A DNA stretch of 64,000 nucleotides, taken from assembly GCA_019055375.1 (NCBI GenBank), contig JAHQIW010003962.1, positions 62,001 to 126,000 on the forward strand. Reading direction: 5' to 3'. Of this stretch, positions 10,911 through 23,430 are shown in pieces; the first letter of the stretch is position 1, and every line of letters starts with the position of its first letter. This DNA is from Parelaphostrongylus tenuis. Its lineage: Eukaryota > Nematoda > Chromadorea > Rhabditida > Metastrongylidae. The notes under the pieces are model-generated. The model had not been told where the DNA came from, did no database searches, and saw only the letters and a program-made list of their open reading frames with translations. Position numbers and translations under genes: made by a program.

Positions 10911-13900
10911 CCATTTCCTTTTATTTTATGCAATAGTGGAAAGAGATGGCTATTGAAGTGAATCGCGTTGTGATTGTGGCTGACTTTTTTCATCGCTTTT
11001 TGAAAGTTGTAAGTGTTTCGTCTCTTCGTCGGAGTGTGATCGTCTTAGTTTCTTATTTGGCAAAGTTGGATGAGTTATGCAAATGCTCTTTCCAGCTTTG
11101 TACCGTTGACAAGAGCCTTCGTTTTTCTTAAAGAGACTTTTTTATCTCTTTTTTTGCTACGTTTTATAGCTTTGCACGCAAAATGATCGTTTGTAACTAG
11201 CGTACGAGTGCTTTTAGAGGAAGAACATCTCTTGACTTTCTCACTTTTAACTTCTACAGCGTTAACGTGAGAATGCTGTATAAGCGGATCATTTCCGTCG
11301 CAGATAATTTGAATATGCCGTTCCAATAGCCGACTAATAACTTGAATAAATCCCGCTTGTTTTAAGATTTGTGCGTGAACTTAACCACTGTCTCTTTAAC
11401 GCCAAATATTAGATGTTATACAAAATCTTCGATGGCTTGATATCGCGCATAATTTGTACAATGCCGATGTCGGTCTATGCAAAATCTATAGTTTACTTCG
11501 ATGTGGTCAAATTCGTTATGGACTATGCACAGGGACACTGTCTCGTGCACCGTTGACGACGGATCTCCGGAAATGTGACTGACGTGAGTAGCTTTAGTTG
11601 TCATGACAAACTTAGTCGACTTCTATCGCCCCCTCGTTGGATAAGCTTATGGGTTCAATGTGGCACTTTTCTGGGATTAAATGTTTTAACTTTTATTTCA
11701 TTTGAACCGCCATTATGGCGCTGGTGTTTTTTTTTTGTTACTATGCGGATCCCAGTGCTTTTAGCATTCAGTTCGTTTTTCGTCTTCTTCTCGAGCGGCG
11801 TAGAATAATGATTGAGCGAGTCTCCATGTAATATCGAGGATAGTCTTGTTGTGGCGTCCCATAGGACGTTGCTTTTGACTGCCGGAGAGAGGTGAGAAGT
11901 GGAGCTTGGCTCCCCGCGCGCCGGGGTGAGCATCCCAATCACTCGGCCGCGGCGTTACGGACTTGAAATAGGAGAGCTAAAACAAAATTAGAAAACGTTC
12001 ATTATCCACCTAACGACGGCAGTATTGAACCTAGGTTTTTTTGAGCAGTAAAGAGCAATTTGCTAAGAATTCCGTGAGTCAATGCGTACTCGATGCAAGG
12101 CGCCATTCATTCAGTCTGCTAGCTTTACATAAATATCTGGCTCATGTTCAGATCCATCCTTCCGATTCATTTTCTTTTGAGAAATTTCTTAAAATTCCTT
12201 TTGACTATCGTTTTCTGTAGTTGTTATGATGTGCATATTGCGAGTTAATATTCATTGACTAATGATTTGAATTACATTCACTTATATACAGTTACACATA
12301 CTAGCTCGGATTGAACATATATATGTATATGCATGTTTATACGCAAAATGTGTATATTCGATTGATTTATGCGCACCTACCTGAATAAGCAAAGTAATAA
12401 CACGATTTCAGTACACCTTCGGGTTCTTATCTATTAGATATTCAGGCTATGCTACCAAATGAAAGTTGTAACGAATTAGAATGTCGAAAAGTAACGAACG
12501 GAATCACTTGTCTTGTTTCCTTTACTTTTCCTTTCTTCCAAGTGTAATTATTGATATTAATGACAAGAATTATGCCTACTTAAGGACGGACTAGGTTTGG
12601 TAGAGTATCCGCTGTATCGAACAGTTCAAAAGCTCTACATACTTCTCTCTTTGCCATCACATCCCCTACTGGTTTGTGTAAAAATCAAACATGTTTTATT
12701 ATCAACTTTTCATCGGAACATAAAAGTAGTTGTCATCTGAGCTATTTACGATAGTTGTTGTAATAGCTTAAATCTCAAAAATTTCAAAGTATGTTTGCTT
12801 TTCATAAAGCTTTTTTACAACGCTTTTGTAAAAAAGAAAAATTTTGCGTTTCACTCACTCGTATTTCCGCAGGACGGAACTCTTCCCTTTAATTATGCAC
12901 AGGCATTCGACAGCGTGAGTTTGGCGATCCCAACACTATGCTCATTTTTGAGAACACCGTTTCCCTGCAAGGCAATAGTGAAAATGAGACTAAGTTTTAC
13001 ATACGCCGCGAATTTACTTGCCGACTAGTGTGTGTGTGCGTGGTCGTGGATCGATACTCCATCAATCGATCGCGCTGACGCGTGTTGCCTATGGATCACG
13101 ATTTCTATTATTGAATTTGGAAGCTCTTCTCCGCACTAAAAGATACTCCAGATATAACCTATAACACTGATACTACAAAAATTTTCTCTACACGTCCCTA
13201 TGCTATTTGTGCTTTCAGAGAACTATAGGAGCGATAAAATTAAAAGCGCGCAGCGGGTGCTAAACCTTATGAATGCAAAAGCTCTGTAAAAAGAACTTCT
13301 CGTAAAATGAGAACATAGAGCAGTTTTCCGAGACTGAAGCTTACGAATGATTACTGCTACTCCTATGAAAATTTTCTGTCCACTAAAAAAGATCGTTTCT
13401 CTAATTCTTCCCATTTATTAACAAAAAGCCTAGGATATTAACAAACCTTGGTTGAATTCTTTCTAAATCATTCTCTCAATGTATCACTCCTTAGTGCTTC
13501 TTTTTTCATCGGTGTACTTAAGCGATCAGCTAAAATTTATGTAGAAATTCATGGAGATGCGACTTTTCATTGATTTTTGTAAGTAGCGAATTTAGCTCTT
13601 TCAACTGGAAACTGTTACACGTTACGAGCACAAAACTCACCATAAATACCTCTCATTCAAAGAAATGTTGTTTTTAAGGTTATCAAGCAATCAGTTCAAT
13701 AGTGAACAAACCTTGCAATTTCTTCCCACCCAAGTACACCTATGCAGCTTTCCATCTGATCGACGCTTTTTCGACCTTTGTAGTGGTATGTTGTCAGCGG
13801 ACATAAAATGTTTGACTCTTTTCTTTTAGACTCATTTAAGGGAGATATCGACAATATCCTGATTCATCACAGCTGAAAGAGATTCCAAAATAACGAACTA

Positions 13901-14949
13901 CGCCGTACATCGGAACTTTCTATGCACTGATCGATATCAGATTATTGGAGCTGGAGGCGTACCCGAGTTATCCACACAGAAGCTCGCATAGAATGTCACT
14001 GCAGTGATTCATGGGCGAAATTGGTGTCAGTGAAAAAGTGGGATGAATTACATGAGCGACTCAAGTTCTTGTGTTCAATCAGTCATAAGCTGCCAAAACA
14101 AACATTTCCATCGATGTCAAATCAGTTACTTACTGCGACAAGTTACTAGTTAATGTGGAATGCGAGTTGACATCGACTTTTCAGCGAATTTCGGGATCAT
14201 CTTGAACCTCAAACAGTCGTCAATTTTCTAATCACTTTTACTGCGTTGAGAATGCGGACGATTAAGTGTTGAAAGCGTTCAGATTCTTAGCCTCGTGGTG
14301 ATGTGTGTTGAGCAGACCGTAGCGACAATTCTCTCCAGCAAATACGAGAGCAATGGTACCGCTCCAAGTCTCTTCTCTGTGTGTCTTTCCAAGTGTTTCC
14401 TCTATATCAGAAAAATATCACCAACTCGTTCAACTTACTACTTCCTTGATAAAACGTTAGCGTTTAGTCTCTTATGACATAAAATCATTTGGAAAGAAGG
14501 AAAAGAGATAAATGTATGTATTTGGATTCAAACAATACAGGGCAACCGATCAACAAAATCACCACAGATATCAATTGATTTATAACATGGATACAGAATG
14601 CTAGCGCTGTTATTACTACAAGTTATGTGTATGACATCGACAATTTTGATGCAAGAACAATATCGATGATGTTCCTACCACCGGCCGCTATGACAAAGTG
14701 CAATCAGATCATGGTCCTGAACACCGTCAACAGCTTCGTCTGCATCGTCACGTTTCATGTTTCTTCTCAAATCAATGAAAAACAATGCTCAGTGTAAGAT
14801 TTTTAGCTTCATCCTTTTGTAGCACCCAAATTTTATTTTATATTTTTAGTTGGCGATGTTAAAAGTGCCAGTTAAGAAATCTGTTTGCTATGGTCTCTAT
14901 TCTTTTTAGGAGATTACAGATGAATTTCTCCACCTTTGTTTTTTGGATC

Positions 14950-15260
14950 AAGCAGCTGGCGTAACAAACGTAACAATGAACAAGTGGATTTTCAAGTGAA
15001 AGTCGCCATCCTCGCACAAGCGGGAAAATGGTCTTGATAAATCAGCGCGTAAAATTTTAGAAGCGTTCGGATCAACACCGTCAATCCGATCATGAAACGC
15101 AGGGAGGAATACGTTGCAATCAATACGTATTATGAGACAGTACATAAGAGTAATATGAGACAGTACATAAGAGTGTTATTTTAATATGGGAGGTGTATTA
15201 CCAGTCCATAAGATCTCTGTCCAGCTCGTCTCACCTTTATCTCAGTCGAAAACTGATAAA
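14950..15260 (+). repeat. intronic repeat shared by receptors B and C
   Basis: Lies after the TM4-TM5 exon of B and matches 30835-31090 after the same exon of C. The shared run includes ATCAACACCGTCAATCC, a GCAGGGAGGA block and TACGAGACTG-like sequence. The 3' part also resembles the interior of the 6-kb inverted-repeat element. No gene. Confidence 0.55.
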
Positions 15261-15377
15261 ATGACCTTGGTTATCTTAGTCGAAAACTCATAAAATGCGG
15301 TATATAACCAAATTATGCTTTCTTTGTAAGAATTCCGAGGTTCAGTCAACAATTATCCGTGATTATAATGTAGAAGC

Positions 15378-15790
15378 TGGGTGGCGCAATGGTGTGATGG
15401 CGTCTATCAAGGTGCAAGATGATAAGCAAGGCACTGGCTTGATCCTCACCCAACACTCAGTTGCCATCAAACATCGAACCTCTCAGCTCGGCTTTCTTTA
15501 AGGTTACAAAGAGAATCGTCTCAATCAGCTTTTACGACATGCATAAAGAAAACGAAATCTTTAATCATCAGCCGAATAAACACGTGGATGTGTGTTGGTG
15601 GAGGATTAATACAAGGAGGCGAATCGCATGGAAGAAGTGGTATTTGTGAAGACGGGGTCGTGTGATATGTAATATATAAGAATTTTCATGAAACTCGTTT
15701 AAACGCCAGTGTAATTTCCTTTCACCTTTGTCGAGAATTATAGTTTCGTAGTGGCGTCCACTCGTCCTTCGAACACGAAAAAGCACCCTT
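15378..15790 (+). repeat. tRNA-like short repeat, family S2, copy 2
   Basis: Starts GGTGGCGCAATGGTGTGATGG and matches 1243-1720 through CTCAGCTCGGC, AAACACGTGGATGTG and the block around CGTAGTGGCGTCCAC. It lies in the longest intron of pseudogene B and is followed directly by a TA microsatellite. Confidence 0.5.
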
Positions 15791-15834
15791 TATCTACATA
15801 GACTTTTATTCATAGTGTATTTGTGGCGGAGATA

Positions 15835-15836
<2 letters not shown>

Positions 15837-15874
<38 letters not shown>
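15837..15874. repeat. (AT)n microsatellite
   Basis: Thirty-eight bases of alternating A and T, abutting the T1 inverted-repeat element. Confidence 0.95.
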
Positions 15875-15875
<1 letters not shown>

Positions 15876-16190
15876 TTGAACGAGTTGAGTAGTGAGCAAA
15901 AATACGACCTCTGTCGAGAGTCGAACCCGCGTTTCATTCCTATCGGGGACGCGTGCTACCACTACTCCACCGAGGAACATTTGCGCCACCACTCGTCCTT
16001 CAACATCTCTAAAATAGCAATTAGACACCGACGGTGAAATGTGGTACAACTCTCGTCTGAGATCGTATTTTTGCTCCCCACTCAATTCGCTTAGGTACAT
16101 ATGAAACATCATATCACTGCGAAAAAAGCAGTAAAAATTTTAGAATTCGTGATACTCATTTTGTGATATTTTTGTGAAAGCATTAATGGT
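15875..16190 (+). mobile_element. T1 inverted-repeat element with tRNA-like core, copy 1
   Basis: Left arm GAGTTGAGTAGTGAGCAAAA plus TACGACCTC near 15886-15915, and its reverse complement at 16053-16090 (GATCGTATTTTTGCTCCCCA). Between the arms the - strand carries a tRNA-like stretch with GTGGTAGCACGCG and CGCGGGTTCGACTC (B box). Beyond the right arm, CGAAAAAAGCAGTAAAA also matches the 43-kb copy. Other copies: 43090-43365 (-) and 58009-58372. A non-autonomous element carrying a tRNA-type promoter-like core inside terminal inverted repeats; no coding sequence. Confidence 0.65.
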
Positions 16191-17300
16191 AATCAGGACT
16201 GGATAGAGCTAACAACCGCTTATGGATCTCGTAAAGGTTTAGGCGATACCTGTACCAGATAAAAAGTTACAATCCTAGTTGGAAGCGATCAGTTGAGACT
16301 ATGACACTATTGCTCAATCACATGCAAAAGTATCTTATTTGCCATCATAGCCACTAGAACTGAATACAAAAACTAAAAATGTTGCAAATCCTGTTAACCG
16401 TAGATGACTGTCAGTGCTCAACAATATCGGCTCACACTGTCATCGAAACTGAGCAACGAGAGCAGCAATTATTCAAGAGAGAATGACTCAGTATTTTACA
16501 AGGATGCTGAATGTTGCTTGATGATGTTAAGAGGAATGATAAGATAAAACAAATTTCCTCGAGGAATGCTGCGAGGTAGTGCAAAGCTAAGTGGAGGACG
16601 TGGCGTTAGGAGTTTAATCTGATTGCTTTACCACACAGGACTCTTAGTACTTACTGTATCGTACTTCTCAAATTTATTTATATCGTTTCGTTATAATAGC
16701 AACGAAATAATGACAATGCAGGAATACATAGAGTCCAGTGAGCAAGTATACGCACAGAAACAATAATCAGATTTCGTGCAAATGGAATCCATTGTTTCCT
16801 TACATTCACTTGGTGACGAAGGGGGGGGGGGGGGTGGGTGGGAGTTGTTGGTAACGTGGACTAAGGTCAAAGCTTAGGAAAGAGGTTCTGAAACAGGAAT
16901 ACGGAACATACATTTATCACTTATACGCGTGAAAAGACTTTAGCCAAAATGGGCGCACCATTATGAGAGATTGAAAGTGCATTGAGAGTGTGATCAACCT
17001 CCAAGCACAAATTACATACGATTTATGAGATCAATTTGCATGAAAACATTGAAATTAAGTGCAAAAATATGAGCATATGTGATTTCCCCTCAAAAAGGCG
17101 CAGACAACAGCCACTGTATGATGGAGAATATTGTCAGTAACTATGGAAAGCTCAAGTAGCACTATTACTATTCGACAACTGGAAGATTTGTCACTTGCCT
17201 ATTTGCCATTTACGCATTTTCAATTTCAACGAATGAATGCAATGATCATTGAGATAAGAAAATTCCAAAAAATGTCCAAGTGAACTAAATCTAATACAAG
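16190..17300. other. intron of pseudogene B; G-tract inside
   Basis: No gene seen. At 16821-16834 there are fourteen consecutive G followed by TGGGTGGGAG, able in principle to form a quadruplex. 16880-17000 is similar to the intron of receptor C at 31560-31700, in line with duplication. Confidence 0.5.
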
Positions 17301-18559
17301 TTCAGAAGCAATGCATTTCTTACGTCACGTTATCAGAAGCGCGAGAACGTTATCACCACACAGTTCTCTACCCACATCGTTTTTTTCAAGTTTTCGTAGT
17401 TGATGACTAGATTTTTCTCTGCTGTTTCATTGAATCTTCACTATTAGAGACTGCTTGATGTGAAATTTTGAAACCGGTGATAACTTTGGCAGCATGCGTA
17501 TTCCATTTAAATCTTTTAAGATTTCTGTTAATCTTCTTCAAAATCAATGGCTGAAGTTTTAGCAACTTCGTCATCTTTAGAGCAATTTCGTTAGGTGTAA
17601 GACAAATGTAAGACACCTCATAAAAACTCCATTGAAGAAGGCAAAATCCCAAATGTCAGGCATTAATTTTGAAAAAAAATGCCATTTTTGCGAAAATTTT
17701 GATTAGAGAGCAGCATGTCATGCATGTCACGTCAGCATGTCAGCAAGCATTTTTTCATTTGTCACTCGACATGTCACGTTTAGTCTCTCTTGCTGTATAT
17801 AGCTTTTTTCCTCTCCCATAGCTCGTTTTGCGTGTCTAATGTCGCCTCTAAAAAATTATAGGAAACTAATTATATTTTTGGTGGCCGTTCAACGAAATGT
17901 CAGCAAAAGGCGTTTCAGTAGCCAATTTCTTTCTGCCCCAGTTCAGAAGATGAAGTTCTAATATTTGCACAAAACTGCAATGCTTTCAGGCTGTTCTTCG
18001 TTTTTTACAATGCCAGCGGCGTTTTGGTTAGAATGTACGGTTCATAGCTCTTGAATAATGATAAATTGTAGAATTCTCGTCTTCAACTGTGTTACGTAGG
18101 AAATTATAACTAACAGCGAAAAATAAATTCACAACTTCTTCTCAGATTGATTTTATTTTAGACAGCTCGGATCTTCATAGATGTGCTTCTAATATATTCA
18201 ATGCATAGGCTGAAGTATTATCAGTTGAGGAGAAGCAGCAATATCCAATCTATCGTGATGATGGAAATTCGATGATTGGCTGGCACTCGAATCTATGAGA
18301 AAACCATTGAAAAGGTGTGGCAACTTGGTCGTCAACCGTGAGATTCTTAACTTCACAACGTTTTATGGTTCAAAATCGTTTTGAAGTGAAATGTTGAATA
18401 TTATGATGCAGTCTCTTCTACGTATTGACTGGAATAAGCTATCTATGTAAGCTAGTCTCCACTAATACTACTGAAGGCATGGGTTCCTGGAGGAATCCAT
18501 GCTTAGTCCCAGAAATGTTGTTTGAAAAGAGTTTTTGAACAAATTGGCGATTAAAATCC

Positions 18560-18800
18560 AGAATTGAGCAGCCCCAGCATCGCAGTCTGTACAGTTGGCT
18601 CGAGATGTAATTAAACGCGTATCGGATTCTTCACATGTAATCACAGAACGGTAAGCAGTCTGTTCCAGTCTAGTTTGTCAAAAGGGAAATCATAGACTTG
18701 GGTGTTTCTGCTCTCTTCTTGACAATCTCGACGCCTCTGTAAGCATACAAATCTCTTTACCCTGCTGCCATCAAAATGTTCATAACAGTATTCTTCCTGA
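18560..18800 (+). repeat. dispersed repeat, paired with 20150-20410
   Basis: Shares, in order, a CTGTACAGTTGGCTCG block, a CTTCACATGTAATC block and a GATCAGATGATCA end with the piece at 20150-20410 (CTGTACAGCTGGTCGG, CTTCGCGTGTAACC, GAGATCAGATAACA). No coding signal recognised. Confidence 0.45.
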
Positions 18801-19471
18801 TCAGATGATCACGACTGGAGTAATTAAAGGTTTTCACGTCAAAGTGAGTTTAGTACCAGAGACCTCTCCTTCCATTTTATGTTTTCTAGATTTTTCCCTC
18901 ATATTTCTGTAGCCCTCAATGGCTTACATCGTTATTGCGGTAAGAGGTGTTCCAGGACATCAGACTGCAAAGGAAGTGGAGAAATATCTTTTCAGCACTT
19001 ATTTAGGTGTTGAACAGAGTGAATTGAAGAGCAACAAACGTACACACTCAATAAACGAAATGGAGGCTATAATTTCTCGGACGGCGATATTCACGCCTGT
19101 CTTGAAGTCGCCGACGGCATCGAATTCCATTTGAGCGCTCGTACTGCCGAGCCACTATTAAATCAAAATCAACTTGGTTTTGAAATACCAGCGCCGTAAA
19201 ATTTGATGCAGATCTATCTGTCTCTCGTGAGATCACTCTATCTTGTTACCTTGATTATTCATCTGTTACCTTGATTATTCATTTTCTGCTCCCAACCGCT
19301 GCTTCAGAACAAAATAAATATCACCAACTGTCACTCATCAACTAATTCTGTATAGAAAACTTTTTGGAAGGAAAGAAGTAGATAGAGGTGCACATTCTAG
19401 TCAAACCATAAAGGGTTAACCGATGAAAGAAAGAATCGGAGATATAGATTTAACGACAAACATGAAAACTG

Positions 19472-19664
19472 GTTGTTAGCTCCGTTTTCATCTCATATTG
19501 TGTATATGACTTCGGCAAATTTGACGGGCAGGCGCTTCCAATGATTGTCGTATCTCTGGCCGTTATGGGAAAGTTCAATCAAGTCATCATCTTGAACAAC
19601 TCTTTCAGCTTTGCGTGCATCTCACGTTCCATGATTCCCTCTACAATAATATACAATGTTCAAT
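19472..19664 (+). pseudogene. isolated TM4-TM5 exon of a chemoreceptor (fragment F)
   Basis: Aligns with the 197-nt exon of A, B, C and D: VYDFGKFDGQALPM, then LAVMGKFNQVIILN, then a three-base deletion and frameshift before the end. The acceptor AG is replaced by TG and the donor GT by AT. Flanking intron sequence also matches the receptor introns, but no other exon is close by. A remnant of a further family member between B and C. Confidence 0.75.
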
Positions 19665-20149
19665 ATAAAGCTTTCAATTATCTTCTTTTATTGGCACTTA
19701 TGTTTTCGAGTATTCACATGATAATTTATATAATCTTTATTGACGGTCGTGAAACTGCCCGTTAATGAATTTTATTGTTAAGGTCACCGTTTTTTTTCCG
19801 AATTACGGAAGAAACTATCCGGATTAGTTTCCTACGTTTCTTCTTGGCTCATTCCGGCAGAAAAAAAAGAATTACAAGAGCAAATTAGCGCGTTTTGATA
19901 GTTAGAAAAAATGACTGCACAGGTAAACGTCCTTTCCAAATTGATTGTTGGAGACGTCAGTATCAGGTTAGAAAAGTTTGAAAAGTCAATATGATGAGAT
20001 ACTCAGATCCAGACAAGGAACACATTACTCTATACCCGTCTTTTGCCTTTACGATTTTTCATTCTAGCAGCCTACAGTGAAGAAAACCTAGTTGCTGCAT
20101 AGGCAGAATAACAGTTCGCTATAAAATGTCAACACAACCCGGATATGCA

Positions 20150-20410
20150 TGTTTTTCTAATCGAGAGCCAGAACTCAGGAGCCCTGAGGGCCTCAATCTG
20201 TACAGCTGGTCGGAGAGGTGGATTAAAGCGTGTACAGGGAACTTCGCGTGTAACCGTAAAAGGAGCGAGGTGGTCTATTCTAGTATACTGTGTTGAAATG
20301 ACAATCATTAAGTTGGATGCTTTTAGCACTTTTCTTTACATTCTGGAGAGTCTTGTGAGCTCACGAAGCTCCTTGCCCTGTTTTCCCGAACTCCACATTA
20401 GGATAGGTTT
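20150..20410 (+). repeat. dispersed repeat, paired with 18560-18800
   Basis: Relatively GC-rich block (GCCTCAATCTGTACAGCTGG ... GGAGCGAGGTGGTC). It joins an RTE relic at its right end and may be the downstream part of that RTE copy, read on the - strand. Function unknown. Confidence 0.4.
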
Positions 20411-20760
20411 CGAGATCAGATAACAGGATTGTTTGAAGACTAGAAATTGGAGCATTCGGAGCAATCATTTAGCTGAGCGTAAATAAGGCACTCAGAATCA
20501 TTCTGTTCCTCATGAACATTGTTTTCGTAAGACTTACCAGGAGATCATTCTTTCCATGAAATTTTCCGATTCGGTCAACATTTACTCCACGTGACTGATA
20601 CTTGGTGTTATAAGAACGATATCGTCAGCAAGACGAAGGTGTTTCAATTGTCGAACGTCGATTTTCACACGCATGATGGATAGAAAAGGCGGAGTCACTC
20701 TTGCAAGATAGGCGGTGAGATTGAGTAATGAGAGTAGCCAATATGTTCATTTCCCAAGTA
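20410..20760 (-). pseudogene. RTE-type non-LTR reverse transcriptase fragment 1
   Basis: On the - strand the conserved RT block reads LADDIVLITPSISHVE, with the catalytic ADD intact, then a stop, then TES-NF and LRKTMFMRN. This order (ADDIVLI ... TKTMFMRN) is typical of nematode RTE-clade retrotransposons. Only a few hundred bases of RT survive, with stops; endonuclease and ends are absent. Dead. Confidence 0.65.
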
Positions 20761-21869
20761 CACCGTTTTTCTACTGAAAATTATGAATTGCCTGAAAGAG
20801 TGGGCGTTCCTCTAGATAGAAATATCTATAGTTCCTACTTGACAACATGCTATTTTCCCGTGGCGACGAACTCTTCTGGCTACCTATATTTTACTGTATA
20901 ACTAACAACATTACCCGCTGTGAAGTTCAACGATTAGGCTAACCACTCCGAAAGCTATCGTAATCTTTTCCTCGCCGATAGTGCAGACTAAAAAGGCCTT
21001 TCACTAATAAGCTCAAAACTGAAATCTTTGAATCTATGTTTCTTCAGCTGTTGCATCATCACCAATGGTCTAGAATAAAAAAGCAGAAGTACTACTTGTT
21101 AATTATCGAAAGCACAGTTTCAACTCAACAAGGGCAAATTGTTGACAGGTGCTGATGTGTGAACGTAGGTAATGTGTTCTCGACTGATGCTCATTGAATG
21201 AAATGTTGATTGCTGGATATTGTGAGTTCAAAATCTACATGATGGGTGTAAAGTTGTTTGAAATTTAGATGGAGAAAATGCACCTCTTTCAAAGAACTAT
21301 TTCACTGATGAATGCAAACTTTGTCAAGGCTTTCTTCGACTAAATATTATAAAATCCTTCGTTTACTTTTCTTCTGCAAGTGACACACTGCAGAAAGCGT
21401 AATTTTAAATTAAACTCTGGTATTATCGTCAATAGATGTAAAAAAATAGTTAGAAGTGCGATCTTATCCTTGGGACATAGCTTTTGTAGTAGGAGGTAAA
21501 TATTCAGACTAAATGGGCGTTCTTTGGCTAGAGATACTCTTGCAGAAGTCCATTCTCTAATGATCTATCTTTTTGTAGCGATAAATTGCGTAGAATCACA
21601 AGTCTATTACACAACTGCATACAGATGTCGCTATGAGGTTCAAGCAGAGGGTTGATAACAGAGGAGCAGTTATCTTCTTTTGTTAATTGAGCATATTACG
21701 TAAATCTTTTCGTGAAACATGCTCAGCATGTAAATCATCAGTTTACAAGCAATCGAATGAGCACAAAACGATGATTGAACAAGAGGAAAGCTCAGTTACA
21801 CTTGAAATGTTGCTCCTTTTTGCAAGGTTTTTTACTCGAGGAAATACAGGCAGTATAATGAGGGTTTTA

Positions 21870-22285
21870 ATATGAGACGTAGGCCACTGACTGGGAGAGC
21901 GAGACCTCTGAACACCGGTGCATGACCCTGGCGTACCTACCTCTGGTAAGGCTTTATTACTTTCTCAAAAATTAGACAATGTTTATTGCGAGGTACCAAA
22001 AACAGCCTATGCCATGTATCAATTTTGTTCTACCAGCCGAGATGCATCGACTGAGAAGTGGTGATAGCACAGTGCCACTGTACACTTTGCCGTCCACCAC
22101 GGACGCCTCCCTCTTTGCTACAATGCAGGGCTTACTGTGGGGTGTGGGTCACTGACGAGGAGGGCGAGACCTCTGAATCACCTGTGTATGACCCTGGCGT
22201 ATCAACCTCGGGTAAGGCTTCAAACAAACTTAAAAATTAGATTGAATGTTTGTTGCGAGGTTTTAAAAACAGTTGATGCAATGAA
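21870..22285 (+). repeat. 1.5 copies of the 268-bp tandem-repeat unit
   Basis: Two stretches carry ACTGAC-AGG-GAGGGCGAGACC, then CCTGGCGTA-C-ACCTC, then TTGCGAGG, followed by CTACAATGCAGGGCTTA. The same unit is tandemly arranged at 62494-63290. Here it is an insertion relative to unit 1. Confidence 0.6.
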
Positions 22286-22939
22286 ATACAGCGAATTTTT
22301 TGAAGCTTGTGTGATCTTTTATCCTAAAATACTTTCACAAAAGTTTACTTTTTGTTATTCCATCTTTATTTAGCAATAAAATCAAATCTATTACATAAAT
22401 TCTGATGAGGATATAACATGCTTTAAGCTGTTAGTTTTAGTGCTATACAGGCACCAATTACTTACCTGACATTGTGGTGTCTGGCAGTCGATTATATCTG
22501 TTATGAATAGATTGATAAATGAATTTTGCAACAAATAAATTGCCTATGAATTAACCCCATAAACTTTGTTTATAAGTACCAAAATCTTTATCCGAAGTTC
22601 GATTGGCAGACTAGGTACTTTGCGTGTGTAACGCAATCTTTTTTCGCCCTTACAGTCTTCTGCAAAAGATTTCTCAAGAAATAATATATGGGATTATTGT
22701 CGAGATTTGAGCTATCGAATGTTTACCAAAGGCTTATTGCAAAACCATCACATACCCCAGCCAAGAAAACGAAACAATCCGGATGTGGAGCATAATTTTC
22801 TTTCGCTGCTAATAAGATGAGAAAATTCTTATAGTAGTGCCTGAGAAAATGATTTTTTATATATTTAATGCAAATGTTAGCTCACCGGAAAGCTCGTTTT
22901 CTTGTGCATCGAATGATACACCACTTGTCTATACAGCTT

Positions 22940-23430
22940 TCACAAAGGAACCGTTTCAAGAAGAAAATCGTCTGCTGCTTCATTTCCACTACAACTCGAA
23001 TGTGAGCGCTTCGAGTCCCATCAACAAATCTGCAAGTCTTCTGATGACGAAACTTGCTATGATCGTAGACCTTAGCGTCTTTTCAAGACATTCCTTGAAG
23101 AAGAAGGCCGACTGACCGTCAAGGCAAAAAAGGACACTCGGTAACAGCCACACTCTGTTGCGAGATCTTCAATATTGCAGAACTCCAATCATTTTTCTGC
23201 ACGACGCTGCAAAAGCTCAGACAACAAAAGCGTCAACATATTATTTGATAGGCTTCGGATAAAAGGTTTTGAAGCATCCGCAGCATAGCCCGGACTTGGA
23301 GCCAGCTTACTATCAATTATTGCGTTCAATCAACACTTTTTGGTAGGCAAGCAGTTCCAAAGTGTTTCCGAAATTCAGCACAATCTTCATACTTTTTTTC
23401 AATTAAGGACTTGCAAATTTTACCTCCGCA
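22940..23430 (+). pseudogene. mariner transposase relic M2
   Basis: Second copy of the 7.3-kb relic. N-terminal part NRLLLHFHYNSNVSASSPIN; C-terminal part LHDAAKAQTTKAS...LIGFG, stop, KVLKHPQHSPDLEPAYYQLL. The Asp of HDA and the Asp of SPDL are kept, but the region with the first catalytic Asp is missing and there are several frame breaks. The stop after GFG sits at the same residue as in M1 (TAA here, TGA there). Confidence 0.75.

Larger units (their letters stand above)
12449..18341 (+). pseudogene. Srab-like 7TM chemoreceptor B, full-length pseudogene
   Basis: All nine exon equivalents of receptor C are present in order: 12449-12490 (MLPNESCNELECRK), 12585-12725 (TM1, FHRNIK), 13467-13529, 13679-13785, 14283-14390, 14597-14793, about 17306-17375, 17990-18095 and 18162-18341. 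Damage is extensive. The TM2 exon has lost its acceptor (AA for AG) and donor (CT for GT). The next exon is one base short (107 against 108). The exon with the VEQTVAT motif has AA instead of the donor GT. The YQKREN exon is truncated with no donor. The TM6 exon has two stops and the last exon has one (CGATGA). The 14597-14793 exon is still intact. This copy cannot encode a receptor. Confidence 0.85.
5800..18350 (+). repeat. segmental duplication, unit 1 (contains pseudogene B)
   Basis: Blocks from here recur in the same order and orientation at 21300-33000. Anchor pairs: 5828 with 21308 (CACTGATGAATG), the mariner relics at 7339 and 22940, 10170-10350 with 25795-25985, the exon 1 copies at 12449 and 28458, and the exon pairs at 14283/30160, 14597/30446 and 18162/32797. 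The offset drifts from 15.5 to 16.0 kb and back to 14.6 kb, showing unit-specific insertions and deletions. Identity is moderate, so this is an old duplication. Confidence 0.75.
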
